Program-made: the position numbers and the translations under genes
Part shown: one piece after another, positions 54,539 through 63,244 of the stretch
Numbering within the stretch: the stretch's first letter is position 1
Layout of the letters: the number at the start of each line of letters is the position of its first letter
Assembly (NCBI GenBank): GCA_963975885.1
Contig: CAXBIS010000013.1
Span: 1 to 64,000 of the forward strand
From: Pseudazoarcus sp963975885
GTDB lineage: Bacteria; Pseudomonadota; Gammaproteobacteria; Burkholderiales; Rhodocyclaceae
DNA length: 64,000 nucleotides
Reading direction: 5' to 3'
The notes under the pieces: model-generated
Told to the model about the DNA's origin: nothing
The model's database searches: none
The model's input: only the letters and a program-made list of their open reading frames with translations

Positions 54539-55903
54539 ATGCCTCACCCTGGTCTGCCCGACCGTCCGCTTGCGGTCGGAGAACTCAATCGCCTCGCCCG
54601 TGAATGGCTAGAGGGCGGCTTTCCGCTGCTGCGCGTCACGGGCGAGGTATCCAACATCGCCCGCCCGGCTTCCGGCCATCTGTATTTCACGCTCAAGGAC
54701 GAACGCGCCCAGGTGCGTTGCACCATGTGGCGCAGCCGCGCAGAAACGCTGCCCTTTCGGCTGGCCGACGGCATGCGGGTCGAGGCGCGCGCGCGCATCA
54801 CGCTGTATGAACCGCGCGGCGAGTTCCAGCTCGGCATTGAAGGCCTGCGCGCCGCCGGGACCGGCGATCTGTACGAGGCCTTTCTGCGACTCAAGGCGCG
54901 CCTCGAGGCCGAAGGCCTGTTCGATTCGACGACCCGGCGCGCCCTGCCGCGCTACCCGCGGCGCATCGGCGTGGTTACCTCGCGCACGGCTGCTGCCTGG
55001 CAGGACGTGCTGGCCGCGCTCGCGCGTCGCGCGCCGGGCATCGGCATCATCCTTTACGCGTCACCCGTCCAGGGCGAGAGTGCTGGCGCACAGCTCGCCT
55101 CTGCAGTGAACACCGCCTCGGCCCGTGCGCAGCGCGACGGCATCGAAGCCCTGCTGGTGGTGCGCGGGGGCGGCAGTCTGGAAGACCTGTGGGCCTTCAA
55201 CGACGAGTCCCTGGCGCGCGCCATCCGGGCATGCGCGGTACCAGTCATCAGCGGCGTCGGGCACGAAACCGACGTGACGATCGCCGATTTCGCCGCCGAC
55301 CTGCGCGCGCCGACACCGACGGCCGCAGCCGAGCTGGTCAGCGCCGACTATCACGCGGCAGCCGCGCAACTCGACGGGCTCGCCCGCAAGCTGCCCGCCG
55401 AACTGCTGCGCCACATCGGAACAGCCACCCAGCGCGTGGACCGCGCGGCCCTGAGGCTGGTGCATCCACGCGAGCGTCTCGCCCGCTCAAGCGAGGTGGC
55501 GACGCGGCTGGGCGCTGCGTTGGCGGCCGCGCTGACCCGCCGGCTGGAACGCGAACACGCCCGCGTGGACACGCAGGCGTTGCGATTGCGCGCGACGCGT
55601 CCACGCACAGACGAACACGGCGCGCGCTGCGCACGTCTGGGTGAGCGGCTGACGCTCGCCGGCGAGACCCTCGTGCGCCGGCGCCGAGAACGCCTCGATT
55701 CGCTCTCCGGACTGCTCGCTTCCCTCTCACCGCAGGCCACGCTGTCACGCGGCTTCGGCATCGTGCGCGACGCGCGCGGGAACATCGTTCGCGATGCTGC
55801 ATCTGTCGCTGCAGGGGACACAATCGCGGTCGAACTGGGCACCGGCGGCCTGGAGGCCGAAGTGACCGCCAGTCGGGCCAGTCCGGGTCCGGGATTGTCT
55901 TGA
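54539..55903 (+). CDS. xseA: Exodeoxyribonuclease VII large subunit
   Basis: The large subunit of exonuclease VII, which degrades single-stranded DNA from both ends. The 454-residue protein has the N-terminal OB fold (LLRVTGEVSNIARPASGHLYF near residue 29). The catalytic domain has RIGVVTSRTAAAWQDVLAAL near 142, VVRGGGSLEDLWAFND near 205, and GVGHETDVTIADFAADLRAPTP near 238. A coiled-coil C-terminal part follows. ATG 54539 starts MPHPGLPDRPL. xseB is not adjacent. Confidence 0.94.
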   Translation: MPHPGLPDRPLAVGELNRLAREWLEGGFPLLRVTGEVSNIARPASGHLYFTLKDERAQVRCTMWRSRAETLPFRLADGMRVEARARITLYEPRGEFQLGIEGLRAAGTGDLYEAFLRLKARLEAEGLFDSTTRRALPRYPRRIGVVTSRTAAAWQDVLAALARRAPGIGIILYASPVQGESAGAQLASAVNTASARAQRDGIEALLVVRGGGSLEDLWAFNDESLARAIRACAVPVISGVGHETDVTIADFAADLRAPTPTAAAELVSADYHAAAAQLDGLARKLPAELLRHIGTATQRVDRAALRLVHPRERLARSSEVATRLGAALAAALTRRLEREHARVDTQALRLRATRPRTDEHGARCARLGERLTLAGETLVRRRRERLDSLSGLLASLSPQATLSRGFGIVRDARGNIVRDAASVAAGDTIAVELGTGGLEAEVTASRASPGPGLS

Positions 55904-55924
55904 AGCCGCTATCCCTACTAGAAT
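55895..55924 (+). promoter_or_regulatory. Probable sodB promoter
   Basis: TTGTCT (55895-55900) and TAGAAT (55919-55924) are 18 bases apart, 50 bases before the sodB ATG. The -35 overlaps the xseA stop. Confidence 0.5.
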
Positions 55925-55974
55925 GGTCGGGATTTCCCGTCATGAACCCATGACTCGATAACAGGAGAGAACAC

Positions 55975-56562
55975 ATGGAACATACGCTTCCGCCGCTTCC
56001 CTATGCCAAGAACGCCCTCGCCCCCCACATCTCCGAGGAGACGATGGAGTTCCACTACGGCAAGCATCACCAGACCTATGTCACCAACCTGAACAAGCTG
56101 GTCGACGGCACGGAATACGCCAACCTCGACCTCGAGGCCATCGTCAAGAAGGCGCCGGCCGGCGGGGTATATAACAACTCCGCCCAGATCTGGAACCACA
56201 CCTTCTTCTGGCATTGCATGAAGCCCAACGGCGGCGGCGAGCCGACCGGCGCGCTGGGCGACGCCATCAAGAACAAGTGGGGCTCCTTCGAGGACTTCAA
56301 GAAGGCCTTCGCCGCCTCGGCCGCCGGCAATTTCGGCTCTGGCTGGACCTGGCTGGTCAAGAAGGCCGACGGCTCGGTCGACATCGTCAACATGGGCCCG
56401 GCCGGCACGCCGCTGACCACCGCCGACAAGCCGCTGCTCTGTATCGACGTGTGGGAACACGCCTACTACATCGACTACCGCAACAAGCGTCCGGACTTCA
56501 TCGCAGCCTTCCTGAACCATCTGGTCAACTGGGACTTCGCTGCGCAGAACTACGCCAGCTGA
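55975..56562 (+). CDS. sodB: Superoxide dismutase, Fe type
   Basis: A cytosolic superoxide dismutase of 195 residues. Metal ligands are H27 in EFHYGKHHQTY, the His in QIWNHTFFWH near residue 74, and Asp/His in DVWEHAYYIDYRNKRPDF near 157-161. AAGNFGSGWTWLV is typical of the iron enzymes, although metal choice cannot be proven by reading. An AGGAGAG site precedes ATG. It has its own promoter and terminator, so it is monocistronic. Confidence 0.96.
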   Translation: MEHTLPPLPYAKNALAPHISEETMEFHYGKHHQTYVTNLNKLVDGTEYANLDLEAIVKKAPAGGVYNNSAQIWNHTFFWHCMKPNGGGEPTGALGDAIKNKWGSFEDFKKAFAASAAGNFGSGWTWLVKKADGSVDIVNMGPAGTPLTTADKPLLCIDVWEHAYYIDYRNKRPDFIAAFLNHLVNWDFAAQNYAS

Positions 56563-56585
56563 TCGCCAAGGCGATTTTCAGCAAG

Positions 56586-56610
56586 CGGCCCTGCGGGGCC
56601 GTTTTCTTTT
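56586..56610 (+). terminator. Terminator of sodB
   Basis: CGGCCC-TGCG-GGGCCG followed by TTTTCTTTT, 23 bases after the sodB stop. Confidence 0.85.
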
Positions 56611-56730
56611 GTGGCGACCGTTGACGCGTCAGGGCCATGCTCACTGCCGCCGCCGGCCACGCCACCTATCTAAGACGATCAATTCGTTGCACAATGATCG
56701 GTCCAGACAACCGACGAAATCGGGCGCCGC

Positions 56731-57810
56731 ATGAATCCGCTTCTCCAGGTAAAAGCACAGGGCCAGCAGGTCTGGCTCGACAACCTCTCGCGCACCCTGC
56801 TCAATGACGGCCATCTCGCGCGCATGATCGCCGACGACGGCGTCACCGGCATCACGACCAATCCGGCCATCTTCCAGAAGGCGATCGCCGACGGTCGCTA
56901 TTACGAGGACGACCTGGCCGCTCTGCGCCGCGAGGCGCTTGACGCCGAGACACGCTACGAGCGACTGGCGATCGCCGACGTGCAGCGCGCCTGCGACCTG
57001 CTGATGCCGGTGTGGGACGGTGCACAGGGCAACGCCGGCTACGTCAGCCTGGAAGTCTCGCCGGCGCTCGCGCACGATGCGTCCGGCACGATCGCCGCCG
57101 GCGAGCGCCTGGCACGGGCGGTTGACCGCCCCAACCTGCTGATCAAGGTGCCCGCCACCGTCGCCGGATTCGACGCGATCGAGGGCCTGGTGGCACGCGG
57201 AATCAGCGTCAATGTCACGCTGATGTTCTCGCTCGCGCACGTCGATGCGGTTGCTGCGGCCTACGCGCGCGGCGTCCGCACGCTGATCGCCGGTGGTGGC
57301 GACGTACGCCGCGTGATGTCGGTCGCCAGCCTGTTCCTGTCGCGTGTCGACACGCTCATCGACCAGCGCCTGGAGACCATCGGCAGCGATGCCGCGCTGG
57401 CACTGCGCGGCATGACCGCAGTGTCACTCGCCAAGCTGTCCTACCAGCATTATCTGGACCGCTTTCACGGTGCAGCCTTTGCCGATGCCAAGGCGGCCGG
57501 CGCGCGGCCGCAGTACATGCTTTGGGCCAGCACCAGCACCAAGAACCCGGCGTACCAGGATCTGCTCTACGTAGAGCCGCTGATCGGCCCGGAGACGGTC
57601 AACACGCTGCCCGACGCCACGCTCGCCGCGCTGCGCGACCATGGGCGCGTCCAGCGCAGCATCGATCGCGACGTCGAGGCCGCAAGCGCGCATTTCGAGT
57701 CGCTCGCCGCGCTCGGGATTGACCTGACCGAAGCCGGGGAAACCTTGCAACGCGAGGGGCTGGAGCAGTTCGACACGGCGTTCGCGAAGCTGCTCAAGCT
57801 GACCGCCTGA
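56731..57810 (+). CDS. tal: Transaldolase
   Basis: Tal moves a dihydroxyacetone unit between sugar phosphates in the non-oxidative pentose phosphate pathway. The 359-residue protein has the DGVTGITTNPAIFQKAI signature near residue 36. LEVSPALAHD lies near 108, the Schiff-base Lys is in LLIKVPAT near 139, and VNVTLMFSLAHV follows near 158. ASTSTKNPAYQDLLYVE completes the active site. The length matches the longer transaldolase class seen in actinobacteria and several betaproteobacteria. It is monocistronic, with a terminator after it. Confidence 0.94.
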   Translation: MNPLLQVKAQGQQVWLDNLSRTLLNDGHLARMIADDGVTGITTNPAIFQKAIADGRYYEDDLAALRREALDAETRYERLAIADVQRACDLLMPVWDGAQGNAGYVSLEVSPALAHDASGTIAAGERLARAVDRPNLLIKVPATVAGFDAIEGLVARGISVNVTLMFSLAHVDAVAAAYARGVRTLIAGGGDVRRVMSVASLFLSRVDTLIDQRLETIGSDAALALRGMTAVSLAKLSYQHYLDRFHGAAFADAKAAGARPQYMLWASTSTKNPAYQDLLYVEPLIGPETVNTLPDATLAALRDHGRVQRSIDRDVEAASAHFESLAALGIDLTEAGETLQREGLEQFDTAFAKLLKLTA

Positions 57811-57856
57811 GTCGTCCCACGCCGGAAGGCGCCAAGGCTTACAGCGTCGTCAACAA

Positions 57857-57881
57857 CGAAAGGGCCCACCGGGCCCTTTCG
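57857..57881. terminator. Bidirectional terminator
   Basis: CGAAAGGGCCC-ACC-GGGCCCTTTCG is a perfect 11-bp stem between tal and the converging end of the chemotaxis cluster (cheA). Confidence 0.85.
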
Positions 57882-57906
57882 TCATCTTGCGTCGAATTGC
57901 CGCGGG

Positions 57907-59823
57907 TCAGCTCGCGTTCGCGGCCAGCGCGGTGAGCTTGGGCGCGTTCTTGTCGGCCTTGGCCGCGATCAGCAGCTTGCGCGAGATGCCACGCTGGTCG
58001 CCCGCGCCGCTGAGCAGCTCCTTCATGTCGAGAATCAGCACGATCTGGCCGTTGGCCAGCGTCGTGACGCCGGCCACGCCCTTCGGGCGGAAGTCGTCGA
58101 GCGACTTGATCACCGCGTCCTCGCGGCCGGCGAAGGTATCGACGGCCAGGATGAAGGACAGTTCCGCGGTCTGCATCAGCACGCCGTACTGCGGGCGGTT
58201 CTTCAACGGCCAGCCGAGCAGCCCGACCAGCGGCAGCACCGGCAGGACCTCGCCACGGATGACCATGGTGGCGCGCCCGCCGACCTCGCGGATGTCGTCC
58301 TCCGCAATCGGCAGGATCTCGCGCACCATCGACAGCGGCACGGCAAAGGGCTGATCGCCCAGGCGCACCAGCAGCACCGGAAGAATCGCCAGCGTGAGCG
58401 GCAGGCTGATCACGAAGCTCGTGCCCTTGGCCGCCTGCGAGTTGATCTCGATGCTGCCGTTGAGCTTCTGGATGTTGGTGCGCACAACGTCCATGCCGAC
58501 ACCACGACCCGATACGTCGGAGATTTCCGTCATGGTCGAGAAGCCGGGCAGGAAGATCAGATTGTAGCTCTGGCGCTCGTCGAGCGAGCTGGCCTCCTCG
58601 TCGGTGATCAGCCCCTTCTCCAACGCTTTGGCGCGCAGGCGCTCGGCGCTCATGCCGCGCCCGTCGTCGGCGACGATGATGACGATGTGGTCACCCTCCT
58701 GACGTGCCTCGAGCCGCACGACGGACTTGACCGGCTTGCCGTTGGCGCGCCGCTCGGCCGGGTCTTCGACACCGTGGTCCACGGCATTGCGGATCAGGTG
58801 GATGATCGGGTCACCCAGATCCTCGATCATGGTCTTGTCGATCTCGGTTTCCTCGCCGACCAGTTCGAGTTCGACGTCCTTGCCGAGGTTGCGCGCCAGA
58901 TCGCGCGCGATACGCGGATACTTCTGGAACAGGCGACCGATCGGCTGCATGCGCGTCTTCATGACCGCGTTCTGCAGGTCGGACACGAGCAGATCGAGCT
59001 GGCTGACCGCCAGATCGAGCGCGTGCAAGGTCTCGTTGTCGGTGCGGCCCGACAGGATGTCGCTGCGCAGCGCGTTCAGACGATTCTTGGTCAGGCCGAT
59101 CTCGCCGGACAGGTTGAGCACCTGGTCGAGCCGCGCGGTGTCGACGCGGATCGAGGTGTCGCGCTGGCGCTCGGTCTCGCGACGGCCGACAGGGCCGGCC
59201 CCGCCCGGACGGTCCGTCGCGCGGCGGCCCAGCGCCTGCTTGATGATCTCTTCTTCGGGCTTGACCTCGTCCGACTGGACCGGCAGCGTCGCGGCGACAT
59301 CGCCACCGGTGGCCGCGGCATGCAGCAGTTCCCAGTCAGGCTCGGCGCCGGCAGGTTCGGCAGCGGCCTTTTTTCCGGCTGCAGATCCGGACGCAGGCGC
59401 CGCCTGGGCCACGGCAGCGACCGCTTCGACCTTGCCTTCGATCGCCAGCGACAGGCGCTCCATCAAGGCCGGATCGGCAGCCCCAGGCTGCACCCCCTGC
59501 TGAAGATCGCCAAACATCTGGCGGATGGTCGCGGTCGCGTCGAGGATCGCGTCCATGATCTCCGAGGTCAGCGCCAACTCGCCGTTGCGCAGCTTGTCGA
59601 ACAGGTTCTCGGTCAAATGGCACAGGGCCACCAACTCGGTGGCGTTGAGAAAGCCCGCGCCGCCCTTGATGGTATGAAAGCCCCGGAAGATATCGTTGAG
59701 CAGACCCTTGTCGTCGGGCATGCGCTCAAGGTCGACGAGCTTGTTGTCGACGCCCGCCAGCAGATCCCCGGCCTCGACCAGAAAGTCCTGCAGCAGTTCT
59801 TCCATTCCCGCGAAATCACTCAT
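57907..59823 (-). CDS. cheA: Chemotaxis histidine kinase CheA
   Basis: A 638-residue kinase that phosphorylates CheY and related receivers. The P1 Hpt domain has its phospho-accepting H50 in FRGFHTIKGGAG. From about 125 to 225 there is an Ala/Pro/Glu-rich linker with no evident P2 CheY-binding domain. P3 dimerisation helices start at VDTARLDQVLNLSGEIGL. P4 has the N box HLIRNAVDHGVED near 334 and the G boxes ADDGRGMSAERL and SGRGVGMDVV. A P5 CheW-like domain ends it. It is the last gene of the minus-strand che cluster. Confidence 0.95.
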   Translation of the reverse strand: MSDFAGMEELLQDFLVEAGDLLAGVDNKLVDLERMPDDKGLLNDIFRGFHTIKGGAGFLNATELVALCHLTENLFDKLRNGELALTSEIMDAILDATATIRQMFGDLQQGVQPGAADPALMERLSLAIEGKVEAVAAVAQAAPASGSAAGKKAAAEPAGAEPDWELLHAAATGGDVAATLPVQSDEVKPEEEIIKQALGRRATDRPGGAGPVGRRETERQRDTSIRVDTARLDQVLNLSGEIGLTKNRLNALRSDILSGRTDNETLHALDLAVSQLDLLVSDLQNAVMKTRMQPIGRLFQKYPRIARDLARNLGKDVELELVGEETEIDKTMIEDLGDPIIHLIRNAVDHGVEDPAERRANGKPVKSVVRLEARQEGDHIVIIVADDGRGMSAERLRAKALEKGLITDEEASSLDERQSYNLIFLPGFSTMTEISDVSGRGVGMDVVRTNIQKLNGSIEINSQAAKGTSFVISLPLTLAILPVLLVRLGDQPFAVPLSMVREILPIAEDDIREVGGRATMVIRGEVLPVLPLVGLLGWPLKNRPQYGVLMQTAELSFILAVDTFAGREDAVIKSLDDFRPKGVAGVTTLANGQIVLILDMKELLSGAGDQRGISRKLLIAAKADKNAPKLTALAANAS

Positions 59824-59884
59824 GATCGTCTCGCTTCAGTGTTTGCGCCCGACGCACCCGGCCCGGACCATGCCCCCCGCTTTC

Positions 59885-60751
59885 TCAGAAGCCGAGGCTG
59901 TCGAGCAGGTCATCGACCTGCTCCTGGGTATTGACCACGTCGCTGCGCTTGCTGTCCATCACCGGACCGTTCATCAGTCCGTCGCCCTTGGCGGCCGGAC
60001 GCCGGTCTTCCGGCATGGTCTCGAGCAGCAGTTGCAGCAGTTCCGCCTCCAGCGCCTGAGCCAGGTCGACGACCTTCTTGATGACCTGCCCGGTCAAGTC
60101 CTGGAAATCCTGCGCCATCATGATTTCCATCAACTGCGCATTCGTCACCTCGCTGCCGGTGCGCACGTCACCGATGAACTCACGCGTCTCGCTCGCCAGC
60201 AGTTTGAACTCTTCAACCGACAGCTCGTTGGCAAACAAACGGTCCCAGCGTGCCTGCAGCATCTCGGCGTCGTTCTGCAGCTTGTCCTGCACCGGCTTGG
60301 CCTGATCGGTCGCGTTGAGCACGCGCGAGGCGGCCTGCTCCGTCATGTGCGCGATGTAGGTCAGTCGCTGTCGCGCGTCCGGAATGCCCTGCACCGCGTC
60401 TGACAGGGACTCGCTGTCGAGCCCGAGCGCGCGCAGCGTGTCATGCACCTGGCGCGTCATGTGGCCGATCTTGCTGAACACCTCGTCGCCTTCGGCCTCG
60501 TGCGCCGCACCCTGCGCCGGCGCGGCCTCGCCCACGGACGCGGCCTGCGGCTCGTAGGTGGACGCGACTTCGTCGAACAGCGCCTGCAGGTCCGGATCGT
60601 CGCCACCGGCCGCTGCCGCGGCAGGTGCGGGCGCTGCGGCGGCCGGGGCCGCGGTGGCCTGGTCGCGCCCGGCGTCCGCAGCGATGCTGTCGAACAGCTC
60701 CTGCAGATCGTCGTTGTCGCCGGCCTCGTCGATTTTCTGTTTCTTGGTCAT
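59885..60751 (-). CDS. cheZ: CheY-P phosphatase CheZ with N-terminal extension
   Basis: CheZ removes phosphate from CheY-P. The 288-residue protein is longer than the E. coli form (about 214). The catalytic helix MMAQDFQDLTGQVIKKV near residues 210-227 has the essential Asp and Gln. The C-terminus VDDLLDSLGF is the CheY-binding peptide, identical to that of E. coli. The extra N-terminal 80 residues are Ala/Pro-rich and contain LQELFDSI (16-23) and LQALFDEV (55-62), both resembling the C-terminal peptide. It lies between cheY and cheA. Confidence 0.93.
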   Translation of the reverse strand: MTKKQKIDEAGDNDDLQELFDSIAADAGRDQATAAPAAAAPAPAAAAAGGDDPDLQALFDEVASTYEPQAASVGEAAPAQGAAHEAEGDEVFSKIGHMTRQVHDTLRALGLDSESLSDAVQGIPDARQRLTYIAHMTEQAASRVLNATDQAKPVQDKLQNDAEMLQARWDRLFANELSVEEFKLLASETREFIGDVRTGSEVTNAQLMEIMMAQDFQDLTGQVIKKVVDLAQALEAELLQLLLETMPEDRRPAAKGDGLMNGPVMDSKRSDVVNTQEQVDDLLDSLGF

Positions 60752-60794
60752 CTCATCCCCTACCTTGCTCGACCACCCAATGCGGAGCGGTGAA

Positions 60795-61184
60795 TCACTG
60801 TTCCATGCGATCGAAGATCTTCTGCAGCTTCTCGGCCATCGTCGCCGCCGTGAACGGCTTTACGATGTAGCCGCTGGCACCGGCCTGGGCGGCAGCGATG
60901 ATGTTTTCCTTCTTGGCCTCGGCAGTGACCATCAGCACCGGCAGGTGCTTGAGCGACGGCGCCTTGCGGATGCTCTGCAGCAGCGTCAGGCCATCCATGT
61001 TGGGCATGTTCCAGTCGGTGACGACGAAATCGAAGCCACCGCCATCGAGCTTTTGCAACGCCACCACGCCGTCCTCGGCCTCGTCGACGTTGGTATAGCC
61101 CAGCTCCTTGAGCAGGTTGCGCACGATGCGCCGCATCGTCGAGAAATCGTCGACGACGAGAAATTTCATCTTGGGGTCAGACAT
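60795..61184 (-). CDS. cheY: Chemotaxis response regulator CheY
   Basis: A 129-residue single receiver domain that carries the signal to the flagellar switch. D12 and D13 bind Mg, D57 in FVVTDWNMPNMDG is the phosphorylation site, Thr is in LMVTAEAKKENI near 87, and Lys is in GYIVKPFTA near 109. The sequence is very close to the classical CheY. It lies 43 bases before cheZ. Confidence 0.97.
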   Translation of the reverse strand: MSDPKMKFLVVDDFSTMRRIVRNLLKELGYTNVDEAEDGVVALQKLDGGGFDFVVTDWNMPNMDGLTLLQSIRKAPSLKHLPVLMVTAEAKKENIIAAAQAGASGYIVKPFTAATMAEKLQKIFDRMEQ

Positions 61185-61223
61185 TCGCTTCTCCGTAGTT
61201 TCCGCAGCCGGCCCGGCTCGCCG

Positions 61224-62174
61224 TCAATGCCCGCGCGCCAGCAAGGGGCGCAAGGTCTCGGCCAGGGCGTCGGCGTCGAATTTTGCCACGTACACATCCA
61301 CCCCGACCTGTTTGCCCATCGCCCGGTTGGCCTGCGAGGACAGCGACGAGTGCATCACCACCGGAATGCCCTCGAATCGCGAATCGGTCTTGATGCGGCG
61401 CGTGAGCACATAACCATCCATCTCGGGCATCTCGGCATCGACCAGGATGACGTCGACCTCCTCGCCCACGTGGCGGCCGATCTGTTCGGCGTGCGTGGCC
61501 ATGTTGTCGAGCCGGTTCCAGGCCTCCAGACCGTTGACCGCGTGCTTGTGCTTGACCCCGAGCTTGTCGAGCACTTCGCTGATCTTGCGCCGTGCCACGG
61601 TCGAGTCATCGACGAAGAACACATTGCGCTCGTGCCCTCCGTGAATCGGATGAATGGCCCCGACGACCGCTTCGCCGAAGGTCGCCGCGAGCACGGTCTC
61701 GACATCGACGATGGATACCAGCGTACCGTCCTCGAGTTCGGTGATCGCAGTGATGTAGTTGTTGCCTTGACTGGAGACGTTGTCGGGTGCGCGCACGCGG
61801 TCCCACTCGACCCGCACGATGCGATCGACGTCATGCACCAGAAAGCCCAGCGTGCGCTTGCTGTATTCGGTGACCATCATCGAGCCGCCCAGCTCGGCGT
61901 CGACGTGCGCCAGCCCCATGATCTTGGCCAGCGAGAGCACCGGGATGACGTTGCCGCGCAGCGAAATCAGCCCCTCGACGCCCGCGGGCATGTTCGGCGA
62001 GGGCGTGATGAACGGCGTGGCCGAGACTTCGCGTACCTTGAACACGTTGATGCCGAAGGTCTCCCCGGTACCGAGCGTGAACAGCAGGATCTCCATGCGG
62101 TTGGAGCCGGCCAGGCTGGTGCGCGCGTCGACGCTGTCGAACAGTCCGCTGTGAGTGGAATTGGCTTCAGACAT
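61224..62174 (-). CDS. cheV: CheV coupling protein (CheW-receiver fusion), copy 1
   Basis: A 316-residue fusion. A CheW-like domain at about residues 22-160 (ILLFTLGTGETFGINVFKVREV, then GLISLRGNVIPVLSLA) couples receptors to CheA. A receiver domain at 185-312 has FFVDDSTVARRK, the phospho-Asp in ILVDAEMPEMDG, Ser in VVMHSSLSS and Lys in VYVAKFDADAL. CheV proteins tune adaptation through phosphorylation. It is a tandem paralogue of the next gene, 9 bases away. Confidence 0.94.
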   Translation of the reverse strand: MSEANSTHSGLFDSVDARTSLAGSNRMEILLFTLGTGETFGINVFKVREVSATPFITPSPNMPAGVEGLISLRGNVIPVLSLAKIMGLAHVDAELGGSMMVTEYSKRTLGFLVHDVDRIVRVEWDRVRAPDNVSSQGNNYITAITELEDGTLVSIVDVETVLAATFGEAVVGAIHPIHGGHERNVFFVDDSTVARRKISEVLDKLGVKHKHAVNGLEAWNRLDNMATHAEQIGRHVGEEVDVILVDAEMPEMDGYVLTRRIKTDSRFEGIPVVMHSSLSSQANRAMGKQVGVDVYVAKFDADALAETLRPLLARGH

Positions 62175-62183
62175 GACGCTTCC

Positions 62184-63152
62184 TCACTTGGATTCCTGAC
62201 GCACGAGGCGACTCTCGGAGATCATGCGGCGCAGCGTCGAGGCGAGACGCTGCGGCTCGAACTTGGACACGTACTCGTCCACACCGACGGACTTGCCCAG
62301 GGTCTGGTTGGACATGCCCGAGAGCGACGAATGCATCACGATCGGAATGCCGGCGAAGCGGCTGTCGGACTTGATCGTCTTGGTCAGGATGTAGCCATCC
62401 ATCTCGGGCATCTCGACGTCGGTCAGGATCACGCTGACCATCTCGCGCACGCTCTTGCCGGCCGCTTGCGCGTGGCCGGCAATACGATGCAACTCGTCGA
62501 GCGCGCGACGGCCGTTGATCGCGCCGACATAACGCAGCTCAAGCGCCTTGAGGGTGCGCTCGATCTGGCCGCGCGCGACCGCCGAATCGTCGGCGAACAC
62601 GACGACGCGTTCGTCCTCGAGCGGCTCGATGTTGTTGAAGGCCATGGTCTCGTCGTACTGGGCAGTTTCGGAGAGCACCTTCTCGACGTCGAGCATCATC
62701 ACCAGACGGCCATCGGGCAGTTCCGTGATGGCGGTGACCAGCCCGCCCATCTTGGCGGTGAGCATCTCCGGCGGCACGCGCATCTGCGCCCAGTCCAGAC
62801 GCAGGATGGTATCGACCGCCTCGACCAGGAAGCCCTGCGTATGCCCGTTGTATTCGGTCACGATCATGATGCCGCGCGGCGTCGTCGGATCGATGCCGAC
62901 ATACTTTGCGAGGTCGACCACCGGCACCAGCGTGCCGCGCAGGCTGACCATGCCCTCGACGCAATCGGGCATTTCGGGCGCGGCCGTGATTTCGGGCGTA
63001 CGCATGACCTCGCGCACCTTGAACACGTTGATGCCGAAGGTCTCCTTGCGCCCGGTATGCGCATCGTGACCCAGCGTGAAGAGCAGGATCTCGAGCTTGT
63101 TGGTGCCGGCCAGGCGCGTACGCGCCTCGATGTTGCTGAACAGATTGGACAT
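62184..63152 (-). CDS. cheV: CheV coupling protein (CheW-receiver fusion), copy 2
   Basis: A 322-residue paralogue of copy 1 with the same order: a CheW-like domain (EILLFTLGHDAHTGRKETF, then GMVSLRGTLVPVVDLA) and a receiver (VVFADDSAVARGQ, ILTDVEMPEMDG, IVMHSSLSG, EYVSKFEPQ). All receiver residues needed for phosphorylation are present. It differs from copy 1 by an insertion in the first CheW strand region (HDAHTGRK). Both probably serve different receptor groups. Confidence 0.94.
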   Translation of the reverse strand: MSNLFSNIEARTRLAGTNKLEILLFTLGHDAHTGRKETFGINVFKVREVMRTPEITAAPEMPDCVEGMVSLRGTLVPVVDLAKYVGIDPTTPRGIMIVTEYNGHTQGFLVEAVDTILRLDWAQMRVPPEMLTAKMGGLVTAITELPDGRLVMMLDVEKVLSETAQYDETMAFNNIEPLEDERVVVFADDSAVARGQIERTLKALELRYVGAINGRRALDELHRIAGHAQAAGKSVREMVSVILTDVEMPEMDGYILTKTIKSDSRFAGIPIVMHSSLSGMSNQTLGKSVGVDEYVSKFEPQRLASTLRRMISESRLVRQESK

Positions 63153-63244
63153 TGCTCTCTCCGCGCTGCGCGGTCGGGTCCGTCCTCTCCGCTTCCGGGC
63201 CGGCAGTGGCCCGGGCGGACGGTCGAACCGCCGTGTCAGTCCCT

